Shown piece by piece: positions 1-11,032 of a stretch of DNA of 64,000 bases. Source of the stretch: Capitella teleta. Lineage: Eukaryota; Annelida; Polychaeta; Capitellidae. Both the position numbers and the translations under genes were made by a program. Under the pieces are notes generated by a model. The model did no database searches. It was not told where the DNA came from and saw only the letters and a program-made list of their open reading frames with translations. Numbering within the stretch: position 1 is the first letter of the stretch; the number at the start of each line of letters is the position of its first letter. The DNA lies in the NCBI GenBank assembly GCA_000328365.1, contig KB311578.1, forward strand, positions 22,493-86,492. Direction: 5' to 3'.

Positions 1-1089
1 ACAAAGATAATAAAAATATGACATTTAATACTTGGATACAAAGAACATTGCACATGCAAAACATTCATGTTATTGTGTGAATTGTGTAAAAACTTTTTTT
101 TTTTTGGCTTTCTGTTTATTTTGAACTTAGATACATGCACATCTAATATTGAACCACCAATATTAAAAACACCGAATTACTAAACCGAAAGCCAAAACAA
201 AGTATCCCTTATTATTTAGGTATTGATCATACTTATTGATCAAATGAATGACGTGGAAGGCTATTGTTATAAACGCGTGAACAGACTATACATGTAACAT
301 GAAAACAAGAACAATACGTACGTGTCCCCTACTGGTCGATTGGAGAACCAAACTCAGTCTGGTCGGCCCTCCGTGACATCCGGATGACAGGATCGGTGCA
401 TGATCCTCTCATATTCCCTGAACCGGGTCCTCCCTGAATCCCGTTTCAATCGATCTCTCTTCCACCCAAAGGTTTAATTCTGACCGTCCAAAATCGGCAA
501 CGGAAACTGACATGGACCCTGCAACACCAGAGATGGACCTTGCCACGATGGGGCAGGGTCCGTTGTACGGAGGAATTAAGATTAAAGCTGTTTAACGCAG
601 ACTGAAGAGTAGGAGTGCGGAGGAGAAAGGAGGAAGTCAAGCACTAAACTGCGTGCAAGAGTTCGATCAATGTGGAGGAGCAAATTTGATGCTATGGGTA
701 GGAATATCCAGTTTAACCAAGACTCCACTCATCCTCATCAATGGGAATCTTATTGCCCAACGGTATATCGATCATGTGTTGAGGCCAGATGTGGTTATTG
801 ATTATTGTTTTGAATAAAGATGTTGATGTGCCAATGAAAGTGCTACTTTTAATTATGATATCTTCTCCGCTAATTGAGATCCAGAAGGAACCAAGCCCAA
901 ATTCTGAATTGTTTTACTGATAATTGTAGAAATTGTTGCTCTTTGTCCATATCTATTTTGTGAGACATTGAAGCAGTAAAAGTATATATTATATTATATA
1001 TTTAAGGGTGGTACTTTCTTTTGGTTTTCAGTTTAGTAATCCAGCATCAGCATCTGTGAGACTCTGTAAATTAGAGGCGAGAATGGCAG
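1..1089. other. gene-free flank, no recognisable feature
   Basis: I see no exon, RNA gene or clear repeat end here. Short open frames occur on both strands but none resembles a known protein. No copy of the 188-bp LTR found at 3863-4050 is visible in this stretch, so the Ty3/gypsy fossil that begins near 1090 has no recognisable 5' LTR in the window. Confidence 0.5.
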
Positions 1090-4050
1090 CAAATGAAAAC
1101 CTCTGTGCTGAGAACAATTGTTGCATCGCTGGGAAATCTACCGCTAGGCCGAGTACTGAGCGACCCATCTCTAAACCAGCTACTCACCACCTTAGAACAA
1201 CCGTCTATTGTCATCAAAGCTTTTGGCGATCAACCAGTTAAAAACCTTGGATGCAAAGTTATATTTCTCCACATAGGTAAACAAATCCTACAAAAGAAAT
1301 TCCAAGTGTGTGACGTAAGAAAGAATCCGATCATCGGAAGAGACCTCTCAGCAGAAATGGGTTATATCACGTTTCCTCCCATTACAGAACCTCATCTTTC
1401 ATCTCGGCCGACCATTCAAAAGATCTACACCATCTCCACCAAAGCAGAAACCACTGAGAACACCACAGACGTCAAAAGACCTGTTGTTCAGATACAGACC
1501 AAGAACCAAGTCACCATAGACGGATGCAGGCACAACTTACCCATCACCAAAGACTACATACTGAAGGAATTCAATGATGTGTTCACGAGCGTGGGAGACC
1601 TTCCAGGAGGAGAGTATAACATTAAGATGAAACCTTTTGCAGAGCCTGTCCAACACGCACCACGTAGAGTTCCTGAGAAGCGGAAGTCTGCATACAAAGC
1701 CGAATTAGAAAGACTGGTCAAGGAAGGAGTCACCACTAAAGTCAACACACACACTGATTGGGTAAATTCAGTTGTCAGCGTCGACAAACCAGATGGATCG
1801 ATTCGCCTCTGCCTCGACCCCAGCGATATCAACGAATACATTGAGCGTAATCAGTATCACATGCCACAGCCCACAAACAAGCAAGAGCTGGAGTCATACT
1901 TGGGTATGATCAACTACTTGAAACGTCACAGCTATGAGCTTACTCGCCTGACACGACCGTTTGTTAATCTGATGAAGAAGCATGCAATATTCTCCTGGGA
2001 GTCACAACATGAGTCAGCATTCCAACAAATTAAGCAGATCATCGCAAAAGCTCCAATACTTTGTTTCTTTGACGTAAACGCTCCACACATCATTCAGACT
2101 GATGCAAGTTCAAAAGGTTTTGGCGCAGTTCTCCTCCAGAACGGAAAACCAGTAGTGTTCACTGGTAGAACTCTTACGCCAGCTGAGACCAACTACTCAA
2201 CCCTTGAAAGAGAGCTTACTGCTATAGTGTTTGCCCTCCATAGGCTGCACAACTACATTCATGGAGGAGAAGTAACTGTTATGACTGATCATAAACCACT
2301 TGTTTCAATGTTCCAGTACACCTTTCATCAGTCCGTCAACAGAGACTATTGCTCAAGATCCACGAGTATGATGTCACACTCAGATACCTGAAAGGCAAGG
2401 ACAAGTGCATTGCCGATGCACTTAGTAGGCTGCCCATAGAGTCTAAACAAGCCAACGAAGTTGACCCAGACATCACCATCCCTGTACATGCCATCACAGA
2501 CACTCTCAACGCATCAGAATCCAGAATACAGAGAGTAAGAAGAGCGACAACAAGTGACCCAACGATGAACCAGCTAACTCATTACATTCTGCATGGTTGG
2601 CCTCCTCATAAGCACCTCGCCAACTCTCTCACTCACAACTTCTGGAACTATAAGAATGAACTCAGCGTAGAAGATGGTTTGATATACAAAGGTGATCGCC
2701 TGGTAATTCCTGAGCGTGAATGCAAAGAATTTCTCACTGGTCTTCATATAGGGTATTTAGGTGAAGAAAAAACTTTGCTGAGAGCCCGGCAACTAGTGTT
2801 CTGGCCCAACATGACTGAAGACATCAGAGCCACCGTTCGTGCATGCACAACTTGCCAGACAACCAGACCATCACAACAGAAAGAGTCACTCATACCACAC
2901 GGTGTGCCAGCAAAGCCTTGGGAGAAGTTAGGCATCGACTTCTTTGAATGGAATGATATCCAGCATTTGCTTGTAGCAGATTACTACTCTAAATTTCCAG
3001 TCATCAGAGCCATGACATCATCAACATCCGCATCAAGAACTGTGTCTGTTCTGAAGACCACATTCTCTGAATATTGCGTTCCATCAGAAGTCTTTACTGA
3101 TCAGGGGCCTCAGTTTACGATCCAAGAGTTCAAGGATTTTGCAGCCAAGCATGAATTCGCTGTTACTCACTCTTCTCCTAGAGGATCCGCAGAGTAATGG
3201 GTTCATTGACGCAATGGTCAAGGTGGTGAAAGGCGTCATGACTAGAGCACAAGACTCCGGAACAGACCTTACACTTGCAATGCTTGTGTACAGAGCCACA
3301 CCTTTCAAGTCTGGAGTAGCAAGTCCGGCAGAATTGTTGAATCAGCGGAAGTTTAAAGACCTCATTCCCATCAAACAGCGACTGAATACCCAGCAAGATG
3401 ATTCGCGTGAAGCTATGCTCTCTGCTAACCATACATCTCAAGAGTACTACAACAGACACGCAAAGGAACGAGAACAGCTGTCAGAACTTCAACATGTTTG
3501 GTACAAGAAAGACCCTGTTGCTCATTGGCAGAGAGGAAGCGTTGTTCAAGTGTCCGACACCCCGAAATCATATGTGGTACAAGATGATTCTGGCGCGCGA
3601 TACCAGCGTAACAGCAGACATGTGAGGTCTGTCACAGTACCAACGGACTCAGAAGATCCGTCAGACGCCACTCCCCTAGTAGAACCTGATCGTTCGAAGG
3701 ATGTGCCCCGTACGTTTACGGAGACTGGTGACGTCATCACTCGTAGTGGACGTGTGAGCAGAAAGACCGTCAAATATACCGCCTGAGTGTTATGTACATT
3801 TGTATTTACGTTAACGTTTTGTGTTATGTAATATAAGTTCATTTATTTTATAAAAAGGGAGATGTTATAGTTTCAACATAACTAGTTCATTACACATGTA
3901 TATTGAGAATTGTGAATTTGCTATAAATACTAAACTCAACTCAGATAATCATCTCAAATAGATTTCTTCAAAATCACTATATAAACCCTGTCTATCGAAT
4001 AAAAAAATGTCATTCGTCTCCAGAATATCTTCTCTCTCAATACTACAACA
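1090..4050 (+). mobile_element. Ty3/gypsy LTR retrotransposon, broken fossil copy
   Basis: This is a broken copy of a Ty3/gypsy retrotransposon. Reading along the plus strand, the sequence resembles in order the end of the aspartic protease, reverse transcriptase, RNase H, and integrase with its N-terminal zinc-binding region and core. A 3' LTR follows. The part order protease-RT-RNase H-integrase is that of the Ty3/gypsy superfamily. No gag region and no 5' LTR are recognisable, so the left part is missing. It carries roughly half a dozen breaks and is non-functional. Most of the protein-coding text is still readable, which suggests a moderately old rather than ancient insertion. With only one LTR it cannot be dated from LTR divergence. 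Confidence 0.9.
3863..4050 (+). repeat. 3' LTR of the Ty3/gypsy fossil
   Basis: A 188-bp segment begins TGTTATAG directly after a purine tract (AAAAAGGGAGA) and ends in ACAACA, giving the TG...CA ends of an LTR. Inside are a TATA-like ACTATATAAA and an A-rich AATAAAAAAA that could serve as a polyadenylation signal. No second copy is seen in the window. The 3' boundary is inferred from the CA end and from the new reading frame that starts right after it. Confidence 0.7.
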
Positions 4051-4250
4051 ATAATGATGCCAATAAGACGCATGAACGGACAACGCAAAGTCAGCGATCC
4101 TTGAAAACACAAGAACAGACGTGGGCCTCAGTCGCCAAAAACGCAGTACACACGGTAAATGACAACGAGGGTTTCACGAAAGTGGAGTCCCGCAGGCGCC
4201 CCACGCGACCAAAGAGACCGCAACGCATCCGCGGTACACCAACTAATTGA
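4051..4250 (+). mobile_element. LINE ORF1-like N-terminal remnant
   Basis: A frame open from the LTR edge to a stop at 4248-4250 reads ...TWASVAKNAV, then DNEGFTKVESRRR and a basic stretch. The pattern T-W/Y-A-S-V-A followed by D-G-F-T-x-V-x-S-R-R-R is common near the start of ORF1 proteins of invertebrate non-LTR retrotransposons. It may be the front half of the ORF1 whose rear half appears at 5803, with unrelated DNA between them. That link is inference; only the motif is visible. The next 240 bases also carry an open frame (4159-4488) that I do not recognise. Confidence 0.45.
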
Positions 4251-5356
4251 CAACTACACAGCGGCCTCTAAGTTACGCCCACCGCAGTCACGTGACTATC
4301 TAAGCACGTGGCTTGGACAAACACGCAGCCTTTTGCCTTCCAGCATGGCTTCGCAAAGCGCATCTCTCGCGAGTCTCTCATCTTTGCCGGATGATTTTGA
4401 CGAGAAATATTTCCCCCATGCCATAAACTTACGTTTGTGGAGACAGGCAAGGGTCGTCTGTTTGTGGGGCCAAGATTTCTCGGTCTGATGACATTTTGAC
4501 TATCGATGCTAAGTGTTATCGCAGCATGGGAAAGACTAGCCAGCCAAGTAACATCTTCATGAAGCTGAAAGATTTGTCATCTCTAAATGACTGTCACTGC
4601 ACGAATCCTTTTTCAACCACTATCACGAGTGCAAATACGTATACGGTACCGGTACTATGAAAACCTACTGTAACACATCGTTGAGCTATATTTCTCAGGC
4701 AGTCGAATTACCATGCGAACGCATATATAGATTAGGCGTCGAACCAACCAGAGGTCCGCAGGTTAAAGGTTCCTGACAGGGGCCTTGCGTAATTATTCAA
4801 CATCATTTTGAGTTGTATGCAATGTAGGCATTGCATACAACATGAATATCAAATAATGATACTCCCTAATGAAGTCATGTGTTGAATCGTGAATGACATT
4901 TTCCAGTATTATCGGACAGTGCTCTCACACCTTGGCAGTCGTGCTAACTATTGTCAACTGGATCAGTGATGGCTATCAAAAGGCTCCAGCACAGGCTGCA
5001 TGCACATCCACCACGCAACAGTGGATAGATCTAGGGGCGCGAAGATCATCGCGGAGCTTGTGAGCGAAATGACTGTTGTCAACAATGCTCATGAAACAAG
5101 GCGGAGACGACCAGTGGAAGCTGTGTTTGAAGATAATCAGTACGTTTATTGTGGTTAGAAATTTATGCTCCGTCAGTAGTACATGCACAATCTCCACTAA
5201 ATCTGCTAAGCGACTAAATTACATCAAATATTCAAGCGCAAGATGTATTTGTGTCATCACAGGCTGCACTACAGTCAGAAATACTGGGTATCAATCGAAA
5301 GCTGAATAACATCATTCTGTTACGGTGCATTATGAGAAATTTAAAAATGAACAAGA
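4251..5356. other. intervening DNA, no recognisable gene
   Basis: This stretch lies between the ORF1-like remnant and the THAP exon. Only short unrecognised frames occur and no clean repeat ends were found. It could hold decayed LINE sequence. Confidence 0.4.
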
Positions 5357-5569
5357 CTATACATTGGAGCAGATATAAAGATGATAATTGCCTCGAACGC
5401 GGTCAACATTCAGTTGATCGTGAGGTATGTCACACGCTTTAATCCATTTCCGGCACCTCTCCTCATCTACATTCGGCTTAGGGAATGGGATGAAAGTTAC
5501 CTCCCCTACTAATCGCTCTGGATAGCGAGTATCCGACCGACAGTCTCCCCACTGGCACCTCTTGACCAT
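5357..5569 (-). CDS. THAP-domain exon (partial gene or transposon remnant)
   Basis: The minus-strand frame starts ATG and reads MVKRCQWGDCRSD..., then F-I-P-F-P-K-P, R-C-R-K-W-I-K and finally Y-I-C-S-N. This matches the THAP DNA-binding fold: paired cysteines near the N-terminus, an FPKP-type motif, a conserved Trp and a late C-S. After codon Asn there is a GTATAG donor, so the closing H-F of the C2CH zinc site would come from a next exon, which I did not find. THAP domains of this WGDCRSD...RYPERL type are, in my knowledge, often fused to DDE transposases in marine invertebrates. The exon may therefore belong to a decayed DNA transposon rather than a host gene. Upstream (5570-5790) is a GC-richer stretch with an ATTGGCT CCAAT-type box that could be its promoter. 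Confidence 0.6.
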   Translation of the reverse strand: MVKRCQWGDCRSDTRYPERLVGEVTFIPFPKPNVDEERCRKWIKACDIPHDQLNVDRVRGNYHLYICSNV

Positions 5570-5799
5570 ACTGTATGCAGAGTTGAAGAATGAAGACTAA
5601 TAACGAAAGGCTGAAGACTAAAAACGTGGTTCCGAATTTCAAATTTACAATGCAGCGCTATGCGTTTAAGTGGGGAAGCGGGGTTGTTTGTCCAAGTCTG
5701 CTTGTTGTTCGCGCGACACGTGGTGGGCGTGTCAGCAGCCGGGCGCTGATTGGCTGAGGGCCTACTCTCGGTCAAGGTCGTGTAGTTGTCAATTCATCA

Positions 5800-7560
5800 G
5801 CTTTGCTCTCTGCAGGACCAGAGACCGTTATGATGCAGATCACTAATGTGAGTCCTGTAGTCACAACGAACGAACTGAAGGAGTACGTCCTGGCTAAGGA
5901 AAGCAGTTTGTCCTCTATTAGCATCGAGGACAAGACAGGGGATGGTTGGGAAACGAAGCGTTTTGTCCTTACTATTCCAAGATCTGCTGAGACAACTGTC
6001 TTGGATCCAGAGTTCTGGCCGTCTGACATCTTCATCAGGAAATTGTTTAAGCGCGCAAGCCGAAATCAGTCAAAGAAGCTGCAGCAGTTCCATCAGCGTA
6101 ATCATTATGGATATGTGTCGCACACCACTCTCGATTGCAAAAGAAAGGGCATTGACCTTATGCACATACAACAGCACCGGACTTGGTGATCGACAGACTT
6201 CATCGCCGAAATGCTCTCAGCCAAAAAGCCAGATGTTCTACTGTTGCAGGACACCTGGCTTTTTGAGAGCCAACTTACTAAACTCTCATAGCTTCACAGT
6301 GACTACATCGCTTACGGCGTTTCAGGGATGCCTGAACGACGTGAATTTATCGGGGGCCGCCCTTTCGGGGGAGTGGCCTTTCTGTGGCATCGCTCATTCG
6401 CCACATCAACGAAGATCGTCAGATGTGAAAACAAGAGACTGTGCGCCATATACATTACCATGGACACAACGACAGTTTTGCTCGTCAATGCATACTTTCC
6501 ATGTGATAATCATTCGAAGACTTCCGTCGGCGCCGAATACCAAGCCGCCCTTGACTCTGCATTGTGTTTGTGGATTAAGAGTGACGCAGATGTTGTCATC
6601 CTCGGTGGTGACCTGAACACTGACATTAGTCGCAATAATGCTCACTCTCATGCACTCAACCAACTCGCACACAACATGAACTCAGACTTAGCTTGGAGAT
6701 GCTCAGAAGCACAGCAGATGGACACCTTCAATAGTAGTGATGGCAAAGGCCGATCATGCATTGATCATTTTGTTTTATCTCAGTCGATTTCTCATAATAT
6801 TTCTTTTCTTAATGTTTATGATCATGTCTTATCTCATCTGGGCTTCTGAGAATATGCTCAAACATCTCAGTCTCTTGCTGAGCGCAATGCTGGTCCACGG
6901 CCACTCTCCAGCAGCTATTAACACACCCATATTGTTCTCGATCCCGAAAAACCTCAATGGTGATATTTGCAGCAGCGATAATTACCGAGGCATAGCTCTA
7001 AGCTCTTGCATCGCTAAGTTGATGGAGGTGATTATCGTGAAGAAATCAAGAGAACAAATCGGTATGAGCGATCTGCAGTTTGCGTACAAAGCAAAGCATA
7101 GTACTTCCATGTGTACTCTCATGCTCAAAGAAACTATGAACCATTTTCTTAACAGGGGAACAGGAGTTTACTGTTGTCTAATTGATGCGTCAAAAGCCTT
7201 CGATCGCATCAGGCATGATAAACTCTTTCGTATTTTACAGAACAGAGGCGTACCTGCTTACGTAATTCGCTTTCTGATAAATTGTTACTCGCATCAGAAA
7301 ATGACAGTCAGGTGGAATAGCGCTCAGACCGAACCTTTCGGGGCCCTCAATGGCGTCAAGCAGGGCGGAATTTTTTCTCCTATTCTTTTCTGTTGCTACA
7401 TGAATATTTTGTTGGAGCGACTTAGGGAACCGGGCATAGGGTGTCACATCGGGCAGCGTTTCGTTGGTGCATTGTCGTATGCAGACGATCTACTCTTCTG
7501 GCACCATCTTACTCATACCTACATATCCAGCAACCGTGACGTGTTAATAACCAGTGGCTA
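5800..7560 (+). mobile_element. non-LTR retrotransposon (LINE) remnant: ORF1 end, endonuclease, RT
   Basis: From 5803 an ORF1-like frame reads ...RFVLTIPRSAETTVLDPEFW followed by WPSDIFIRKLF, a pattern seen at the end of LINE ORF1 proteins. From about 6150 to 6850 an apurinic-type endonuclease follows (LLVNAYFP, VVILGGDLNTD, SCIDHFVLS), split between two frames. A junction near 6845 joins it directly to mid reverse transcriptase, so the first RT blocks are missing. RT blocks seen are IPKNLNG, NYRGIALSS, LIDASKAFDRI, NGVKQGGIFSP and the catalytic SYADDLL at about 7478-7498. The frame stops soon after, so thumb and C-terminus are absent. It is a dead, internally deleted and 3'-truncated copy. 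It fits the CR1/L2/Jockey side of LINEs, but the clade is not resolved. Confidence 0.85.
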
Positions 7561-8942
7561 GTACCATATGTCAACATGATTATTATTAAAACACGTTTCA
7601 TTCAGGATTACATGACCGTGGAGCGAGATCATTACACTACCTCTTGGTACTGAGAATAATACATGTAATATCACATGCCACCCCACCCCCACCTCACGAT
7701 AAAAGGGTGGAGGATTTGGGGAAATAAGAAGCTATAATTGTGATTCTTCCACTTCTCCGAGACCAACTACCAAACATAAATATTTTGGGATGAGATGAAA
7801 CCCTGTTTTCGCTAATCATCCTTTTCATCTCCTCCATAGGTCGCGTGCTTCCACACATGGAATAAATTTCCTCCTCATCAATTACTATACAGGTAGTGGA
7901 TTCCTCTGGGAGACAGGTACACGACTCCAGTTATCAAGGTAACCCGCTTTGATGAACGCATATTAATCAGCCTCAAATGCTCATACAGACCTTCACATAC
8001 GATGGGTGGCAACCGCTTTCACGTCGCATATATCACGGAGGCATCTCCTCATCTCGTGAGACCATCATGTACACCTATACCCGCTATACGGACCGGTAAA
8101 TCGTGCCTCACGAGTGATTACCTTTGAGGGGTTCGCCGATTTGAGCTCCAAGGCCTCCTCCGTCTCCGTGATTGATCGCAGGTAGAATCCGCTTGCAATC
8201 CGCCTCAAATATTGACGCGAATCATTTCCTCCACCGAGTAAACAAAGTAGCTTTGATGACAACATTCGCCTGTTATATTCTGTGAGCAGAGGGCCATATA
8301 GGGGTATGAAGGTGCTTCCTTTAATCACGCACTTTAATCAGATAGTCCTCATGAAACCATGTGGATTATAATCATTATAATAATATACTACCTTCCTTCA
8401 AAAAGAAGAATCCAAACCACTTCAAAAGTGCTCGCTGATATACAGCAAGTAAATGCTTACATACATAAAACGGGGTTGCTTTGAACTATTGACGTAGACC
8501 ACCTTCGTCGGCTATATTTGGTTTTGTTGTTGGGACTTGTAGGACGTCAGTTGAAGAACCTTGATCGGCGCATGCGCGTGATTACTTTGGAGCACGTGGT
8601 CGTCATCAGGTGCACGTCTCAGAACGTGAGCGAAATCAATCCGAGCTTTGCATTCGTGAATATTTGATGGCCTGGGAACACGAATATATGTTTCATCTTC
8701 ATTGATTCCGCGAACGGAGCGTATTTCTAGGATCACCATGGATAGGAATGTCAGCAAAACTCTTATCTTATAAGAGCGTAAAACGATCATTGTCGATACA
8801 ATTAACCACGCCCTTCGTCTTCCTCTCTAAATATAATAGCCGACAACACAACACGCGTATATACTGAAGCATTGTAATTCCGTGACGTTCAATGAAATTG
8901 TATTTGAGCATGATTCAAAGCGTCAGACAAACATAAGCACAG
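7561..8942. other. gene-poor spacer
   Basis: No supported exon. A minus-strand frame at 8512-8790 begins with a hydrophobic, signal-peptide-like run (RVLLTFLSMVIL) but has no recognisable domain and no linked exons. It contains the palindromic GCGCATGCGC core of an NRF-1-type site near 8569. I did not annotate it as a gene. Confidence 0.35.
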
Positions 8943-9496
8943 CTAGGTGTCGGTTTCCATAGTTGCTGCTGCAGGCAGTTCCACTGATCCGAAATCGTCA
9001 TCCGATTGGTTCGTTTTCCTGGAAATCGTGCGTGCTAATCCATCAACACAATTATCACTTGCAGTGCACTTGCTGTCAAAAACATTGCCAGCACCAGTGG
9101 AAACAGATGCAAGGGTGACGTCATTACGGAGAAATTCACCGGATATCCGGTTGCCTCGTTTGGATGCGCGACGCTTCGGCACGTGGCTTCTCTTCTTGAC
9201 CTTTTTGTGACTTTTCAGTCGCTTTGTGTGCAGTTTATTCAGGGAAGTTTGAGATTCAAAGTCAGGGACATCTAACATAACTCCCTCTGGAGTTTTTGTG
9301 ACCTGGTTGTCGGCGTGGATATTCTTGAAGAGCATTCGGAATTCCTTCTCCAAGTTCTCGCATCGATCTGCTTCGAGTTTCTTGCGGATGGCGGTGTTCT
9401 TGCGGTCGAGCATCTCTAAAATGCCCACAACGACGAAGATGACGAAGAAGATGACGAAACCTACGCTGATGCCGATCGCCAACTTCTGCTGAAGAC
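8943..9496 (-). CDS. last exon of a single-pass membrane protein, paralogue of 16034-21252
   Basis: An acceptor (TTGACAG) at 9497 opens a phase-1 terminal exon of 184 codons ending at a stop at 8943. It starts with a transmembrane helix (LAIGISVGFVIFFVIFVVVG), then GILEML and a basic cytoplasmic tail rich in K/R (SHKKVKKRSHVPKRRASKRG), ending in an acidic stretch. The helix and following residues match the last exon of the CUB-LDLa gene at 16034-16362 (LALGIGVGSFVFCIIFFGIG then ILEIV). The entry phase is the same, so the two are tandem paralogues. Its tail is longer (about 155 against 80 residues) and resembles a basic nuclear-localisation-like segment. Extracellular exons should lie upstream, between 9.5 and 16 kb, but I could not find CUB or LDLa exons there. 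They may be more distant, diverged or lost, in which case this is a fragment. Confidence 0.55.
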
Positions 9497-11001
9497 CTGT
9501 CAATCAAACACGGGGGCAATCAATCACATGGAGAATCATCCTGTGTTGTATTAATTGATGGTCTCTGTTTCTACAGTCAACGTACTATATATTATGCTTA
9601 CTGATGTATTCGCAATAGTTTGTCTCCTAATTACAATTGCAGGAAGAGGTTATCAATATATACACTAGTATTCGGAATGGACATGGAACGCACAACCTGA
9701 AACACAGAGTACTACAACACCCGATCAACCCACAATATGGAGAGGACAATTTTCCGACTGAGAGAATGTTGCCAGGTGATTGATTGAGATCGAACACGCA
9801 GAGAAAATTGGTGATTTGCATGAGTTGTGGCCATCTGGTGATTAGGCAAAGGATCGATTTCCACCGGGAAAGCACTCAGTGATTCCAATTGATGTTAATT
9901 CATCTCATCAATTTGTAACGAATAGCGCAACACTAGCTGAATTGTGTTGCTTGCGTGCCGAATCAAGTCATAATATAATTACCAATACCTTGGCTGTACA
10001 TTACTTGTACATGTTAATTACATTAATTAATTCTCACCATCAACATAATGAATTGTTGTCGAATCACCCCTTTTATTACAGGTGCCATTATAATACGCTC
10101 CACCTGAGCCACCAGCTCTATACTTGTGATTGACAGTGCCATTCTGTCACGCCAAGTACTGTTCAACCCGTTACATACGTGTCATGATCCACTGTTACGA
10201 ACACCCCCAGCAGCTGCCGGATCTTCATTACAAGTCATATGTGTGTGGCCAATTGATTTCCGTTTTATTACAACAATAACATAAGATCTACTAATACACA
10301 TGTGTAATCTTTGTCCTTACGTTACGAAAAGTCAACGGAGCATTGAACTAGAATCATTGCATGTAGCAAATAACGCTACATTCGGACACATGGATCCCAA
10401 AACTTCGACCGGACCACTGAGTGTTTACTGGCTTGCCTATGTACAAAGGCCTATATGCAATTCTACAATATTAGCTAGGTTGACGTGAGATTAAAAGAGC
10501 ACTCACTGAGAATTGAGTATTCCGACTTCAGCATCCCTCTGCCTCCCGCATACTCACTGCTCACTGTGATTCCGTGCACCGTGTCCTCGTCTCTCCACAC
10601 GTGATCCTCCCCTCCCCCTCTCTGCTTCCCCCCTCCCCCTCTCTGCTTCCCCTTCCCCCTTCTCCCCTTCCAGATTAATCTCAGTTGTATTGACGGTTTC
10701 CGCCTAATCAAGCTGCGAGCGGGAGGTGGGTGTTGGGCATATTTGTATAAACATATATTCTCTCGGGTTTGATGAGTATTAAATTGGAGACAGGAGAGCG
10801 TGGCCTGTGAACTGCATGCATGACATGTCAACGGATCGAGCAACATTGCATTATGCTTGCTTTGTAATATTCAATGTAAGAATATTCCAAAGATTCTGTT
10901 AAGATAAGAAGACTAGCTCTCCGATTTTCCTATGAATTCTCCATTGCGCGTGTTGGGGTGGTTAGTGTTGGCTATCACGGACGCACTACTGCTACTCGAG
11001 C

Positions 11002-11032
<31 letters not shown>

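Noticed and set aside
8512-8790. Minus-strand frame with signal-peptide-like start
   Set aside because: No domain, no linked exons and charged residues within the hydrophobic run; position does not fit the adjacent gene.
10078-10139. Possible extracellular exon of the gene ending at 8943 (minus text NGTVNHKYRAGGSGG)
   Set aside because: Weak acceptor, no cysteine framework, and no CUB or LDLa pattern.
10940-11030. tRNA-like SINE head (GGTGGTTAGTGTTGGCTATC) before an A26 run
   Set aside because: The A-box match lacks one base, no B box (GGTTCGANNCC) is visible, and no second copy was seen in the window.
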